Counted from the stretch's first letter, positions 10,990 to 22,804 are shown. The stretch: DNA of 64,000 nt from Forficula auricularia (GCA_024734495.1 JALMQS010000852.1:1364001-1428000); one strand, 5' to 3'. The notes: generated from the letters alone by a model not told the origin. Numbers and translations: made by a program.

Positions 10990-12416
10990 TACCGGGTGAG
11001 TTTTTTTTATCTTGAGAGAGTCTTATAACTCAAAAAAAGTGCATTATATGGAAAAAAGTTTCAAATAAAAGTTTATTTATATGGAGGGGGAAACTAAACT
11101 ACGCTATTGTTTGTTTATCTACATTAGAACAAGATTTCAAGGGTATTTCAAGGTCAAGTTCTGTTTTTTAAATTGGAAACCTATATGTTTCTGTACATAT
11201 TCTGAATCTACAAAAAAAACTGAGCAACTTTCATAAGAACTATTTTTTTATTCGATATCAAATAAACAAAATATTAAATCAATTAGATCTCAGAAAAAAA
11301 CCCTAATAATTATTTTTAACAATTATTCAACTTAATTATCAAATAATAATGATCAAATATTTAATTATTAAATAAATAATTTAATAATAATCAATAATTT
11401 AATAATTTTCCGACACTGTTCTGTGATATTCCAGAGTGTTATCGCAAGTTTTCTGGATGAATTCCAGTTCCAATTTCGTTATTTTGGCTTTTTAAGTTTC
11501 TTCGTAGCCTTTACATTTCCTGATTTTTTTTTAAATAGATTTACAACACAATAAAATGAAGCTTTTGAGGGAGTATCCCTGTCAGAAAAATGCTTGGCAT
11601 CCATTTCAATTGCAGCCCAACAACGCTTCTTCCACATTCACCATGAATTAAGACCATTTTAATTGTCTTCAACAAAAAATGATCCATTTTTATTATGGAA
11701 ATACAATATAACTATCTACTCGATTTACACGAGAAATAAACTTTTTTCAACTCAAGAATTTCAAGTATTTCAATTAAGTAGAAAATAACCTCTTAAATCT
11801 GTGTATAATGAAATTTTAAGATCATTTATAAACACTTATTTTCATTGTTATAACTTTTCGATTTAATAATTAATTATTTAATCATTATTATTTAAAAATT
11901 AAGTTGAATAATTGTTAAAAATAATTATTATGAGTTTTTTTCTGAGATCTAATTGATTTAATATTTTTTATTATTTGATATCGAATAAAAAATAGTTCTA
12001 ATGAAAGTTCAGTTTTTTAGATTCAGAATATGTACAGAAACATATAGGTTTCCATTTAAAAAACAGAACTTGACCTCGAAATACCCTTGAAAGCTTGTAC
12101 GTTGACAAACAATAGTATATTGAAGGAGACAATAAAGAGTGTGTCTTCTGCTGGAACTATAAATTTTATTTATTTATAACGAAACTATAGTCTCGTTATA
12201 AATAAATAAAATTTATAATTCCAGCAGAAGACACACTCTTTTATTGTCTCCTTCAATATATAAAAATTCTGCTACTCTCGGCAAAAACTTTCAATTTAAC
12301 AATAGTATAGTTTAGTTTCCCCCTCCATATTAATAAATTTTTATTTGAAACTTTTTTCATATAATGCACTGTTTTTGAGTTATAAGACTGTCTCAAGATA
12401 AAAAACTCACCCGGTA
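10990..12416. mobile_element. long-TIR TA element, copy B
   Basis: Starts TACCGGGTGAG and ends in the inverted sequence, with TA on both sides. It carries a nested Penelope-derived palindrome at 12120-12297. The same AT-palindrome blocks as copy A are present. Confidence 0.75.
12120..12297. mobile_element. 178-bp palindromic Penelope-derived insertion
   Basis: A near-perfect inverted repeat flanked by the 12-bp duplication AACAATAGTATA (12108-12119 and 12298-12309). The right end CTGCTACTCTCGGCAAAA is the 3' end of Penelope family P1. The two arms meet at ACTATAGT, the helix III sequence of the P1 ribozyme, so each arm begins at the expected ribozyme cleavage site (GTC|TCGTTATAAAT). Confidence 0.8.
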
Positions 12417-12547
12417 TATATACTCGTATATTTAATTGAAAAGAGTAAATATTTTCAGAAATCTCTGTATTTTAAAATACAGTCTAAAACTAAATACTAG
12501 ACGATTCTATATTATAAAGTTTTATAAATTATTATGCATATTCTTAC

Positions 12548-12677
12548 CTCTATAGATATATTGTTTTTAGTTGATTGAAAGATTTCTTCGACAACGGGTA
12601 TCAATTTTGTTAATTGAGGATTTTCTAAATGTAAAATCTTGCGTAACAATTGCATCCAAGGATCTAAAAGAGTATTT
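12548..12677 (-). CDS. NBAS: NBAS exon 18
   Basis: Acceptor TTTTTACAG, donor GTAAGA. Encodes LNTLLDPWMQLLRKILHLE, then KLIPVVEEIFQSTKNNISIE. The NPWVRL motif anchors it. Ends in phase 0. Confidence 0.9.
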
Positions 12678-12714
12678 CTGTAAAAAAAAATATTATAAAA
12701 AAATATTAGTTATA

Positions 12715-13290
12715 TCTATATATATAAAATTAAGGTTTTGTCTGTATTTTGCTCCAAATCACGCCAAATTTTGGTTGCACGCGTTTCAAGGAAAGTTATG
12801 AACGAAAACACCCCCAACAAAATTCCTGTCTGTCTGTCTGTATGTATGTCTGTCTGTTTCAGTGGTTTCCGAAAAGTTGCTCACGATTCACGTAAAAACG
12901 GCTGAAGGGATTATTATGAAAATTCATATTTACATCAGATGTCTTTTAGCTATATAACGTTTTGATATTTTGACCCCTGAAGGGGGTTTGGAGGGGGCGC
13001 ACGAATGAAAATTATCAAATAACTCCTAAACTATTAACCCTACAGCAAATTTTATGATAAACAAAGTTATAGGGGATGTGATTTCTGACAGCTTTTATTT
13101 AAGAAAATTTCCCCAAAAAACCTTCCAAAAAGGGGAGGAGGGTGAAAAAATGTAAATTCTTGTCCTTGGAACAAACTCAACCAAATTTTGTATACATAAT
13201 CTCTGGGCCTCTAGAGAGCTAGAAATGCAAAAACTAACCACCCAAAATGGGGGGTGGGGGGTCAAAAAATTAAAATTCTTTCTCTTCATC
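12715..13290 (+). mobile_element. Helitron-like repeat with a 5' TC terminus, second copy
   Basis: Begins TCTATATATATAAAATTAAG after an A, as at 2157, and keeps the GTCTGTCTGTATG run and GGGG-rich modules in the same order. Non-coding. Confidence 0.5.
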
Positions 13291-13299
13291 AAACGATGT

Positions 13300-14100
13300 A
13301 ATCACTTTTTGAAGTCGGTGCCAAACATATACATGTTATAAATCAAACTCGACGGATTTTTCTTAGTACGATTGGCGTGTACGCTCGTTTATATAGTTTG
13401 TTTAGCACCGACTTCAAAAAGTAATTTCATGTTAATATTTCATTGTTTAGTTAGTTGTAAGTAAATTAAATAATTATTTTATACCTTTTAGTGGATTATA
13501 TTTTATTTTTAAGTTATTATTATTTTATTTGTTGCATTTAATTTTTTTGAAGTTTTATTTTTTTTTATAAAAATTATTTTTTTTCTCTTTTTAGTGATGC
13601 TATTAATAATGACTTAATATAATACCTTGCATGCATCTCGTAAGAAAAGCGTCGGGCAAATGAATCAGAAAATGTTAATAAAATTCAATTCATAAATATA
13701 GAAGTTCTCTGGAAACGTTTGAGGGTTTTAAATGAACGTTTTACGATTGATTTTTTTATAAAAGATTTTATTTATTATAATTTCGATTATTTGCTCATAA
13801 GAATTGGAAATTTACGTTAATTCGTCATTGAATTTGACCAAATTAATATGGGAACACCCCTAAGGAGATTTACGTTATTTCGTCATTTATCATATTTTGA
13901 CATTGACCAAATTAATATGGGAACACCCCTAAGGTACCCTCTTTCCAATATAAAAAGAATCATCGAAATCGGTTCATAAACAAAGAAGTTATGCTTGAAC
14001 AAACATAGCAAAAAGGTCAAAAAAAACAATTCAGTCGAATTGAGAAAAAAAGAACAAGTAATTTTGATAAACTCTGAGAATAGACAAAAATCATTGAGGC
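13300..14100. repeat. dispersed repeat with inverted GACTTCAAAAAGT modules
   Basis: Contains a short inverted pair (TTTTTGAAGTCGGTGCCAAAC and GCACCGACTTCAAAAAGT) spaced by about 100 bases, then blocks also found at 36665-38000 and 62990-64000 (GAACACCCCTAAGG, AATCATCGAAATCGGTT). Family unknown to me; no conserved frame. Confidence 0.55.
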
Positions 14101-15220
14101 CATTTTTTTAGAAAAACTTAAAGTAAAGGGGCACTTTCGCTGGGTTAATTTAAACAAAATAATATCTCAAGCTCAAGTTTTAAATTCTATTTTATTAAGA
14201 ATTCCTTTTTTTGATGAATCTTTAGAGTCAAACCCGATATTTCGGATTTTTATCTGGGCGCTCTTCCATTCTTTCCCGATCTCTTTCATCTACTTGATGC
14301 TGAATGTTTAATTAATTTTAATTTTTTAAATGCTGTGTGGCACCAAAGGGCGTCACACTAGAAATACATAGTACAGAGTTCGATTAAATAATTGGAAATA
14401 TTTTATTGTTCGCATCCATAATCAAATCTTCAAAAGTACTTAGGAGTTGGACAAGAATTTAATTAAAAAACTTTGAGTTTGATTTAAATTCTTGTCCAAC
14501 TCTCTACGATCCTTTTAAATAATTGAAATTTTTTTATTTGACATGTATTATTTGAGTGTATTATAGACAAAAGGATCAACCGGGATTCAAATCTAAGGCT
14601 ACAAAGCAAGCTTTGAGTAACTTGATGAATGGTGAGGTGTTTAAATATAATTATCAATATCACACTAGAAATACATAGTACAGACAACATTTCTCCCCGT
14701 AAACCTAACAATGAATTCCAGTAGTTTTCTACGCTGATTATCATACAATTTCCCGATTTTTTATAACAGGTCAGAGTTTTGAGATATTATCGGTTAAAAT
14801 GACAAAAAGGGCCATTTCGACCTATTTTTGAGTTACATTCCCGTATAGCACAAAGACCAAAATAAAACCCAAAAGCAACTTTTTTGATTGGTTGAATTAT
14901 AGTCTTTTTATGGTTTTAATTAGATTGAATTAAGGTTTCTAAACGGTAGTTATGTCTCGTTTTTTCCGTTTTGCAACTGTTGTATTATCGTTAAATTATT
15001 GTCGCAAAGATTATAATGCGACTGTTACAAACAGGTTGTCGACAACATTTTTGGCACAGATTTGCAACTGTTTATTTATAATTAAATATTTCTATGATTT
15101 GATTAATATAATCAATAATTACACAATTCTTAAATAAAAAAAATAAAATAATCAACATTATATATTATTTATTTCGATTCACGATGATGCTGTGCGGATT
15201 CTTTTATAGGTATTAAATGA
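14100..15220. repeat. repeat fragments, including one related to 34686-35587
   Basis: The stretch 14690-14900 (TAAACCTAACAATG, CAGAGTTTTGAGATATTATC) matches the left arm of the TAA element at 34686. The 14460-14510 stretch matches the arm end of the palindrome at 37028. No host gene seen. Confidence 0.45.
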
Positions 15221-15224
15221 AAAA

Positions 15225-15432
15225 AATGTCAGCGTATGGGTCCAAAGGAGAAGAGCAGAATGGAGGGCACACGTATTGCGAATGAATGAAGACCGGCTGG
15301 TGAGGAAGGTACCTTAGGTACATGACAACAACCCTACCGGGAAAAGAAGAGGGGGCCGTCCAAGAAAACAATGGAAAGACGCTCTGGAGTAAACAGGCTT
15401 TTAGCCTAACAATAAGAAGAAGAAGAAGAAAT
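15225..15432 (+). mobile_element. 3' end remnant of a non-LTR retrotransposon
   Basis: A frame from about 15253 reads RAEWRAHVLRMNEDRLVRK, then after a stop GKRRGGRPRKQWKDALE. GHV-RM and GRP-W motifs mark the C-terminus of RTE/CR1-like reverse transcriptases. A (GAA)n run at 15414-15430 is the likely 3' tail. Interrupted by stops, dead. Confidence 0.6.
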
Positions 15433-15439
15433 GAAAGGC

Positions 15440-15960
15440 TTATTTTTCAGCAGTTTTCTAATTTTAAATGGTGTTTTTTTTTTTAATTTATTCAAATATT
15501 TTGGAAATTTTGTACAATATTCGTTCTTCGCCCAAAAAATGACCGTTATTAGATATTAAACAGCAATATTTGCAATCAAAATATTTTGTCGACGTAATAG
15601 AAAACAGCTTCTCTTTGATTTTCAAATTACCACTTGTTTGTAGCTCAATTGGAATCCGAGTTATCAGTAAAAAACTAAGACCATATGTATTTATCTATGT
15701 TTATTGTCCTTTATAATGACGTAGTTTTAGTTTTTTAGTTATAACTCTAGTTCTAATTGAGCTAAAAACAAGTGGTAATTTGAAAATCAAAGAGGAAGCT
15801 ATTTTCTATTACATCAACAAAATATTTTGATTTCAAATATTGTTGTTTAATATCTAATGGGACTCAAAAATAGGCCAAAAAGGGCCTTTTTCGTCGTTTA
15901 TTATTATTATAACCACTAGAAAAGCAAACGTTATATGGAATATAGGTATTTTTCCATTCT
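15440..15960. repeat. diverged TAA-type foldback remnant
   Basis: Two inverted arms (15575-15660 and 15735-15860) carry AATATTTTGTCGACGTAATAG and its reverse. They match the inner arms of the element at 34686-35587. No coding content. Confidence 0.55.
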
Positions 15961-16059
15961 GAATAGAAAAATCATGAAATAAATCTTAGGACAAGGAAAT
16001 TTTTTTTTTGTCGATCTGTGTCTGCTCCAGGCACTAGTTTCTTTATATTCCCTTTCTTA

Positions 16060-16393
16060 AGGGGCCTACAGACTTGCAACTTGGTTGCCAACTAGGTTGC
16101 CACAGACTATGCAACCTAACCTTGCAACCACAAGGCCCATAACAGAATAATTAAGCAAAATTTGTCTATTTAATTCGGTTTCGTAGAGGCAAAATTCGTG
16201 AAAATGTCTACCTAATTGGTGAGATCGTGAAATTGTGACCAAAATCGTGAGATCTGGCAACTATGCTAATGTTTCCAATCAAGTCACCAACCGTTGGTGC
16301 AACCTGAAATTGCAACTTCAACCATCCCACAGACCTTCAACATTCTTTGCAACATGTCATGTTTGCAGCCAAGTTTCAAGTCTGTAGGCCCCT
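16060..16393. mobile_element. PIF/Harbinger-like MITE
   Basis: Inverted ends AGGGGCCTACAGACTTG and CAAGTCTGTAGGCCCCT, flanked by TTA on both sides (16057-16059, 16394-16396). TTA/TAA duplications with GGGCC-type ends are typical of PIF/Harbinger. 334 bases, non-coding. It ends 124 bases downstream (on the minus strand) of exon 17. Confidence 0.8.
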
Positions 16394-16517
16394 TTAGAGC
16401 AACTATTTTTTCAAATAAATGGAGAATTTCTCCCGAAACGTTTAGATTTCAAATAAACGTTTACATAAAAGATATGTATTTATTTTTAATATTATATTGT
16501 TCTATTTTGAGACTTAC

Positions 16518-16780
16518 AAATATTTGGACGATTTCATTTCCGGCCAGTGATCAAGCAAGGCTTTGAGCGTAACAATTTGCTCCCATTCGTTGGCCATAGT
16601 GACTAATCGTTGAAAGAGCTCGACTCGGGCATCCTCATTGGCCACGTCCGCCTCTTGAACTTGGATTTTCGAATTAGGCCAGACGGAAGCAATAATCGCC
16701 TGAGTATGGTGGAAGAGGAGAGACGCGACACGGATCTCGGATCCAGTCGGAGAGGTCGAAGAATCCGAAGATGGACAATT
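16518..16780 (-). CDS. NBAS: NBAS exon 17
   Basis: Acceptor CTTCTAG, donor GTAAGT. Encodes LLFHHTQAIIASVWPNSKIQ, NEDARVELFQRLV and ALLDHWPEMKSSKYL. TEAI-KASWP and LLL-AWPPMKSEY are the vertebrate counterparts. Ends in phase 2. Confidence 0.93.
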
Positions 16781-16929
16781 CTAGAAGAGACAAAACAAAA
16801 GATTAAAAAAAAAATAAACTGCAACGGATCGTTGCTAAACTTTATCTAAATTCATTTGAAATATTAATATGTTTGTTACTTTATTATTAATCAGATATCA
16901 CTTGCAATTTGTAGTTCATATTGACATTA

Positions 16930-17290
16930 ATTCAAAAATAATTCTCATTTAATAGTCGAGGAATAACCATTCTACATTGGATTTTTGACGTTTCGGTTAT
17001 TATTGGTAACCATTGCTGAAGACATGGAGGAATCGACTTAAAATCAAAAATAGCCATCGATTCTCATCTAATACTTGAGGAATAACAATTCTACATTAGG
17101 TTTTTGACGTTTCGATTATTATTGGTAACCATTGCTGAAGACATGGAGGAATCGACTTAAAATCAAAAATAACGATCGATTCTTATCTAATACTAGAGGA
17201 ATAACCTTTTTGCATTCCATTTTTGATGTTTTGACTATTAATGGCAACATCTACTGAAAACGTGGAAGAATAGACTTAAAATCAAAAAGA
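16930..17290 (-). repeat. 119-bp satellite, minus-oriented block
   Basis: Three copies of the 119-base unit in the opposite orientation to those that follow. The GCTGAAG landmark stands at 17015 and 17134, exactly 119 apart; the third copy is more diverged. Head-to-head with the next block. Confidence 0.85.
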
Positions 17291-17319
17291 CTAAAATCTT
17301 TTATGGCAAACAACTCACG

Positions 17320-18412
17320 ATACCTCTATGTCTTCAGCAATGGTTACCAATAAAAACCGAAACGTCAAAAATCCAATATAGAATGGTTATTCCTCAAGTA
17401 TTTGATGAGACTCAATCGCTATTTTTGGTTTAAAGTCGATTCCTCTATGTCTTCAGAAATGGTGACCAATAAAAACCGAAACGTCAAAAATCCAATATAG
17501 AATGGTTATTCCTCAAGTACTAGATGAGAATCAATCGCTATTTTTGGTTTAAAGTCAATTCCTCTATGTCTTCAGCAATGGTTACCAATAAAAACCGAAA
17601 CGTCAAAAATCCAATATAGAATGGTTATTCCTCAAGTATTTGATGAGAATCAATCGCTATTTTTGGTTTAAAGTCGATTCCTCTATGTCTTCAGCAATGG
17701 TTACCAATAAAAACCGAAACGTCAAAAATCCAATATAGAATGGTTATTCCTCAAGTATTTGATGAGAATCAATCGCTATTTTTGGTTTAAAGTCAATTCC
17801 TCTATGTCTTCAGCAATGGTTACCAATAAAAACCGAAACGTCAAAAATCCAATATAGAATGGTTATTCCTCAAGTATTTGATGAGAATCAATCGCTATTT
17901 TTGGTTTAAAGTCGATTCCTCTATGTCTTCAGCAATGGTTACCAATAAAAACCGAAACGTCAAAAATCCAATATAGAATGGTTATTCCTCAAGTATTTGA
18001 TGAGAATCAATCGCTATTTTTGGTTTAAAGTCAATTCCTCTATGTCTTCAGCAATGGTTACCAATAAAAACCGAAACGTCAAAAATCCAATATAGAATGG
18101 TTATTCCTCAAGTATTTGATGAGAATCAATCGCTATTTTTGGTTTAAAGTCAATTCCTCTATGTCTTCAGCAATGCTTACCAATAAAAACCGAAACGTCA
18201 AAAATCCAATATAGAATGGTTATTACTCAAGTATTTGATGAGAATCAATCGCTATTTTTGGTTTAAAGTCAATTCCTCTATGTCTTCAGCAATGGTTACC
18301 AATAAAAACCGAAACGTCAAAAATCCAATATAGAATGGTTATTCCTCAAGTATTTGATGAGAATCAATCGCTATTTTTGGTTTAAAGTCGATTCCTCTAT
18401 GTCTTCTGCAAA
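17320..18412 (+). repeat. 119-bp satellite, nine tandem units
   Basis: CTTCAG landmarks stand at 17332, 17451, 17570, 17689, 17808, 17927, 18046, 18165 and 18284, each 119 bases apart, with a broken tenth unit at 18403. Units differ by only a few bases. Each holds GGTTACCAATAAAAACC, then GAAACGTC, the 3' core of a Penelope-type ribozyme, but no CTGANGA box on the same strand. The unit probably derives from a Penelope terminal region. Confidence 0.9.
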
Positions 18413-18419
18413 GGTAAGG

Positions 18420-18880
18420 GATAAGAAAACAACGCAGTTGCTATGGTTACTTACAAAATTTCCTCCCAAATTTTTAGCATTTCACAGAGAGAAGCCTATC
18501 CATTCTTATTTAAGCAAGGCTAAATGAGCTATATTAAAAGGTTCAAATGAATAAATTTTAAAGAATTTAAAAAATTAAAAAAGTACTCTCTTACTCTAGA
18601 GTAAAGTACTTTAAAATATAATTTTACTAAAAACTTTATTTATCCTTTTTTGTGGTCCCCAAGGTACTTAATTAGGATATTAAATTTCATCAAAATTGGT
18701 TAAGTCATTTTCAAGATATTTAGAAAAAACTAAAAAAGTACTGAAATAAAGTACTAATGTTTGTGGGTCGATATGTACCAAAAACTAATCAGCGCTTCAT
18801 TTTGTTAAACTAATCGTAGGTTTTCAATTTCATTTCAATCGGTGCAACGGTGTGGAAAAAATCGTGGGCCAAAAAAGCGA
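18420..18880. other. intron, no gene
   Basis: Diverged Helitron-like module around 18765-18860 (GGGTCGATATGTACCAAAA, CTAATCAGCGCTT). Nothing else recognised. Confidence 0.4.
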
Positions 18881-19135
18881 TAACATACATCCATCCATAC
18901 CATCCGCACGCACTAAATGAAAAAATGGCACTTTTTGGCCTCTCGACGAGACCCCATGTAATTTTTGGCAAAACCGTCACGTGCTAAAATTCAACCTAAT
19001 TGAATACTACAATTTGTGACTTTAATTGAGTCCATGGGTTCCGTAGTCTTTACCTGAGGACCCTTTGAAGCCACGCTTGCCCCGAGAGCGATTGCAATAC
19101 TTTACCCATGCTTTGCATTGGATAAAGTAAAAAGG
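18880..19135. repeat. second copy of the 1636-1905 repeat
   Basis: Shares CCGCACGCACTAAATGAAAA and CTCTCGACGAGACCCCATG with 1636-1905 in the same order and orientation. Confidence 0.65.
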
Positions 19136-19272
19136 AAGATCCAATGAATTTGAAACAAGAATTAAGAGCAGAATAAACTTGTAATATCTCATTATATTAA
19201 ACGAGCAAATCTTGTATATATATATAAATTCACGGGTTAGGGGGTTTTGTGTTTGGACATTCGATCTGTCAC

Positions 19273-19506
19273 CATGCGCGGATCCGGGGGGGGGCGGCCG
19301 CCCCCCCCAAAGCATTGGAGATCAACATTTTTTATGATTATTTTTTATAACATTAAATTTTAAAAATTGAGGAAAATAAAGTTCTGTGTGTGGGGGGGGG
19401 GGGGCATTATTTCCATGGACAATTCGATCGTGACACACTTCCGAGATCAAAAATAGATCTTATATACCGGCGACCCCCCCCAATCAGAGGTCTGGATCCG
19501 CGCCTG
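19273..19506. mobile_element. hAT-like MITE with poly-G/poly-C tracts, copy 1
   Basis: Ends CATGCGCGGATCC and GGATCCGCGCCTG are inverted. Flanks are TCTGTCAC and TCTGTGTC, a diverged 8-bp duplication. The interior has G and C homopolymers of 8-12 bases. Copies at 34233, 35073 and 46063 share ends and tracts. Confidence 0.7.
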
Positions 19507-19529
19507 TCTGTGTCACGCATGCGGCCCAG

Positions 19530-19960
19530 GACTGCAATGAGTGTGGCCCAACATAAAATCATAAACTTCCTTAAAACATTGAGATTTATATGTAGAGATA
19601 TATTTATTCCCTTTTACGAAATATGAATGTACATTTGTACGTGAAGCTTTTTCAAGAAGAAAATTCACTAAAAGCTCTACTATATAAGATAAAAAAAAAT
19701 AATGAAGTTTCGTATATTTAAAAATTCTTCTTCTCATATTTTCATTTTCTAAAAATATTTATTAATTCAGTAATTAATATGCTACGACACTAACCAAGTC
19801 TATAGTTATCATTCTAGTACAAGGAGACAAGGGATTGGGGTTTTCTAGAACAATCTCAATTAATTGATCATTTCTCTCTAGATCTTTGCATGTACTTACA
19901 TGTCAATAGTCAGGAATTATTATATCCGTGACCCTTTTAAAAAATAAATTATCATTCCTC
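19530..19960. other. intron with hAT-related scrap, no gene
   Basis: The stretch 19530-19600 (GTGGCCCAACATAAAATCAT, AACATTGAGATTTATATG) recurs in reversed context at 20860-20925. Otherwise AT-rich spacer. Confidence 0.4.
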
Positions 19961-20828
19961 ATGTCCTTCTTTAATCCCATTCGACCCTCAATGATATCGA
20001 AAAGTGGCTCAACACTTGGAGAATCAACGTCAATGAGACTAAATCAGTTCATGTAACTTTCACCCTAAAAAAAGGCTCTTGCCCCATGATCAAAATCTTC
20101 TTTAAACCTATCCCCCAGGCTAGCGAGGCAAAGTACCTAGGAATGCATCTGGACAGAAGACTGACCTTGCAAAAGCACATCAAGACGAAACGTAAACAAC
20201 TGGAAGTTAAACTCCAAAAATCATACTGGCTAATTGGAAGGCGCTCACAAATGACTAAGAGCAACAAAATACTTATCTACAAAACAATATTAAGACCAAT
20301 ATGGACATATGGTATACAACTCTGGGGCTCAGCAGCCGAATCCAACATAGAAATTATTCAAAGATTTCAAAACAAAGTGCTGAGAGCAATCGCTGATGCC
20401 CCGAGCTGGGTACCAAACTGCACAATACTAAAAGACATAGAAATCCCCTCAGTCAAAGACGAAATAAGACATCACAGCCACACGTACCTAAACAAACTGA
20501 CTCACCACCCCAATGAGTATGCTCAAGACATAATATCAACAAGATTAAAAAAACACAGACCAATCGACATACCACAGCGCTTCACGTGATGACGCCAAAC
20601 CTTTTCTTTCTTTTTATCTTTTAATTTATTTTTAATCATAGTTTAAATACAAAATTCGCACCTTAATGTAAAGCTCAATGGAGCTCTTCTCATTATTCTA
20701 TCTCAAATATTGTAAATACTAAGCATGTCATTTTTTCATTCATTGTCTATAAATAAACTTATTGCCCGCAAGGGCAGATTGCAGATGTATACTAAAGAAT
20801 CTAATAAAAAAAAAAAAAAAAAAAAAAA
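19960..20828 (+). mobile_element. 5'-truncated Jockey-like LINE with poly(A) tail
   Basis: The reverse-transcriptase C-terminus (see the coding entry) is followed by a 215-base 3' UTR and a poly(A) run at 20804-20827. Truncation near 19960 and a simple poly(A) tail fit target-primed reverse transcription. No target duplication was recognised. Confidence 0.8.
19985..20589 (+). pseudogene. Jockey-type reverse transcriptase, C-terminal part
   Basis: The open frame runs from about 19985 (LNDIEKWLNTWRINVNETKS) to the stop at 20587-20589. YLGMHLDRRLTLQKHI is the Y-L-G-x-x-L-D motif after the RT palm. KILIYKTILRPIWTYGIQLW is the conserved Jockey/R1-type thumb (Y-P-x-x-TYG-x-x-W). The catalytic FADD and the N-terminal endonuclease are missing, so this fragment cannot retrotranspose. 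The frame itself is clean, implying a recent insertion. Confidence 0.8.
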
Positions 20829-20859
20829 TTCTATTCGATTTAAACCAGGGCTGTCCAAT

Positions 20860-21140
20860 CCATGGCCCAATATAAAGTCATAAAATACCTTAAAACATTC
20901 AGATTTATATCTAGATACTGGAAAACACACAACAATTTGGCCTTGAATTTTTTTTCTCTAAAATAAGAAATGTGAAAATCTACTGTGAAGTTTTCGAAAA
21001 ATTAAAGTAATAATTTTAAATTTTAAATCTGGAACTAAATTTCAAAATTTCCGAAAAAATAATCATCATTTTGGTCTATTTTCGACTCCATTGTGTATAT
21101 ACAGAAATAAAATAATTTGAATTGAATTGAAATGAATAAT
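20860..21140. other. intron spacer with repeat scrap
   Basis: After the LINE tail the sequence GGCTGTCCAATCCATGGCCC and the following 60 bases repeat the 19530-19600 fragment. No gene. Confidence 0.4.
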
Positions 21141-21144
21141 AAAC

Positions 21145-21343
21145 CTGTAATAATTGAAGGGCTTGGAGTCGAATATTTGGTGGCATATCGTTGTCCGCGC
21201 ATAATGGCTCGAGTTCTTTCCAAATCTCCTCCCTTTGGTTGCCATCGATTAAAATTTCATCATCCTCGACAAGCTCTTGAATTCGCTTCAGAATGGCTTC
21301 TAATAATTCACAGGAACTTTCATAGACATCAGTCTCAGCAGAT
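21145..21343 (-). CDS. NBAS: NBAS exon 16
   Basis: Acceptor GATATAG, donor GTTTAT. Encodes CELLEAILKRIQELVEDDE and WKELEPLCADNDMPPNIRLQ, then ALQLLQ. The FCADD and LQ-L blocks match NBAS. Open in this frame only between its splice sites, so it is easy to miss as a long open frame. Confidence 0.9.
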
Positions 21344-21429
21344 CTATATCAATAAAAAGAAAGGGAAATCAATTAAAAGTGTATCGTAGAGTGGTTTAAT
21401 TTATAAGAAATCAATTAAAGATTTATATC

Positions 21430-21660
21430 TTCTGGTTACAGGGCCGCGCCAAGCTATTCGGCCGCCCGTGTGCAAACTTTAGTTTTACGCCCTCTTTTAA
21501 AATTGTAACTAAAATTTAACATTAGAAACATCATCACCCTACTTACCACTTCTAGCTGAAAATTGATTCATAGGTAGGTTAGGTACACATAATAAATAAA
21601 ATTGAAATGAAATGAATGCTAATAATCTTATTATGTTAAACGGGCAATTCCTGTATATAT
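21430..21660. other. intron, possible hAT fragment
   Basis: GGGCCGCGCCAAGCTATTCGG (21441 onward) is GC-rich and looks like a transposon end, but no partner end or duplication was found. Confidence 0.3.
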
Positions 21661-21663
21661 ATA

Positions 21664-22804
21664 TACCAGTTGAGTTTTTTTATCTTGAGACAGTCTTATA
21701 ATTCAAAAATAGTGCTTGTATGGATCAAAGTTTCAAATAAAAGTTTATTTATAACAAAGGGGAAACTAAACTACGCTATTATTTATTGATGCAGAACAAG
21801 CTTTAATGGGTATTTTAAGGTCAACTTCTGTTTTTTAATTGGAACCCTATATTTTTCGTTACGTCTACTTAATCTACAAAAAAAACTGAACAACTTTCAT
21901 AAGAACTATTTTTTATACGACATCAAATAAACAAAATATATGTATCAATTAGATCTAAAAAAAAATCTTAAAAATTATTTTACTTAATTATCAAATAAAA
22001 ATGATTAAATAATTAATTATTAAATAAATAATTTAATAATAATTAATAATTTAATAATTTTGTGATACTGTTCTGAGACATTCCAGAGTGTATTGCAAGT
22101 CTTCTGGATGAATTCCAGTTCCAGTTCCAATTCCCTTATTTTGGCCTGTTCCAGTTTCTTCGTAGCCTTTAAGAATCTAGGCCATTTGAGAAAACTCAAC
22201 CAAATTTTGTAAACATAATCAGTGGACCCCAGAATTCCGGCAGAAGACACGCTCTTTTTTTTATTGTCTCCTTCAATAACTATCTAGTGGATGGACACGA
22301 GAAATAAACTTTTTTAAACTCAAGAATTTCAACTAGTTCTATAATCTCTTAAATCTGAGTATAACGAAGTTTTAATATCATTATAAATACTTATTTTCAT
22401 TGATATAACTTTTCGATTTAATAAATATTTATTTAATAATTAAATATTTGATCATTTTTATTTGATAATTAAGTTGAATGATTGTTAAAAATAATTATTA
22501 AGATTTTTTTGAGATCTAATTGATTCATGTATTTTGTTTATTTGAAGTCATATAAAAAATAGTTCTTATGAAAGTTGTTAAGTTTTTTTTGTAGATTAAG
22601 TAGACGTATAGAAAAATATAGGGTTCCATTTAATAAAACAGAACTTGACATTGAATTACCCTCGAAAGCTTGTTCTACCTAGACAAACAATAGCATAGTT
22701 TAGTTTCCGCCTCGATATAAACAAACTTTCATTTGAAACTTTTTTTCATATAATGCACTGTTTTTGAGTTATAAGACTGACTCAACAAAAAAACTCACCC
22801 AGTA
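21664..22804. mobile_element. long-TIR TA element, copy C
   Basis: TACCAGTTGAG to CACCCAGTA with TA on both sides. The minus strand at 22210-22065 keeps KKLEQAKIRELELELEFIQK, then TCNTLWNVSEQ, a coding-like block also present in copies A, D and E. A scrap of the P1-related terminal sequence (GGCAGAAGACAC) interrupts it at 22238-22286. Confidence 0.7.

Noticed and set aside
17320..18412. Regularly spaced repeats resembling a CRISPR array
   Set aside because: The repeat is the whole 119-base unit with no variable spacers, there are no cas genes, and the DNA is eukaryotic. It is a satellite.
16930..18412. Counting each satellite unit as a hammerhead ribozyme
   Set aside because: GAAACGTC and a helix are present, but CTGANGA is missing on that strand, so the catalytic core is incomplete.
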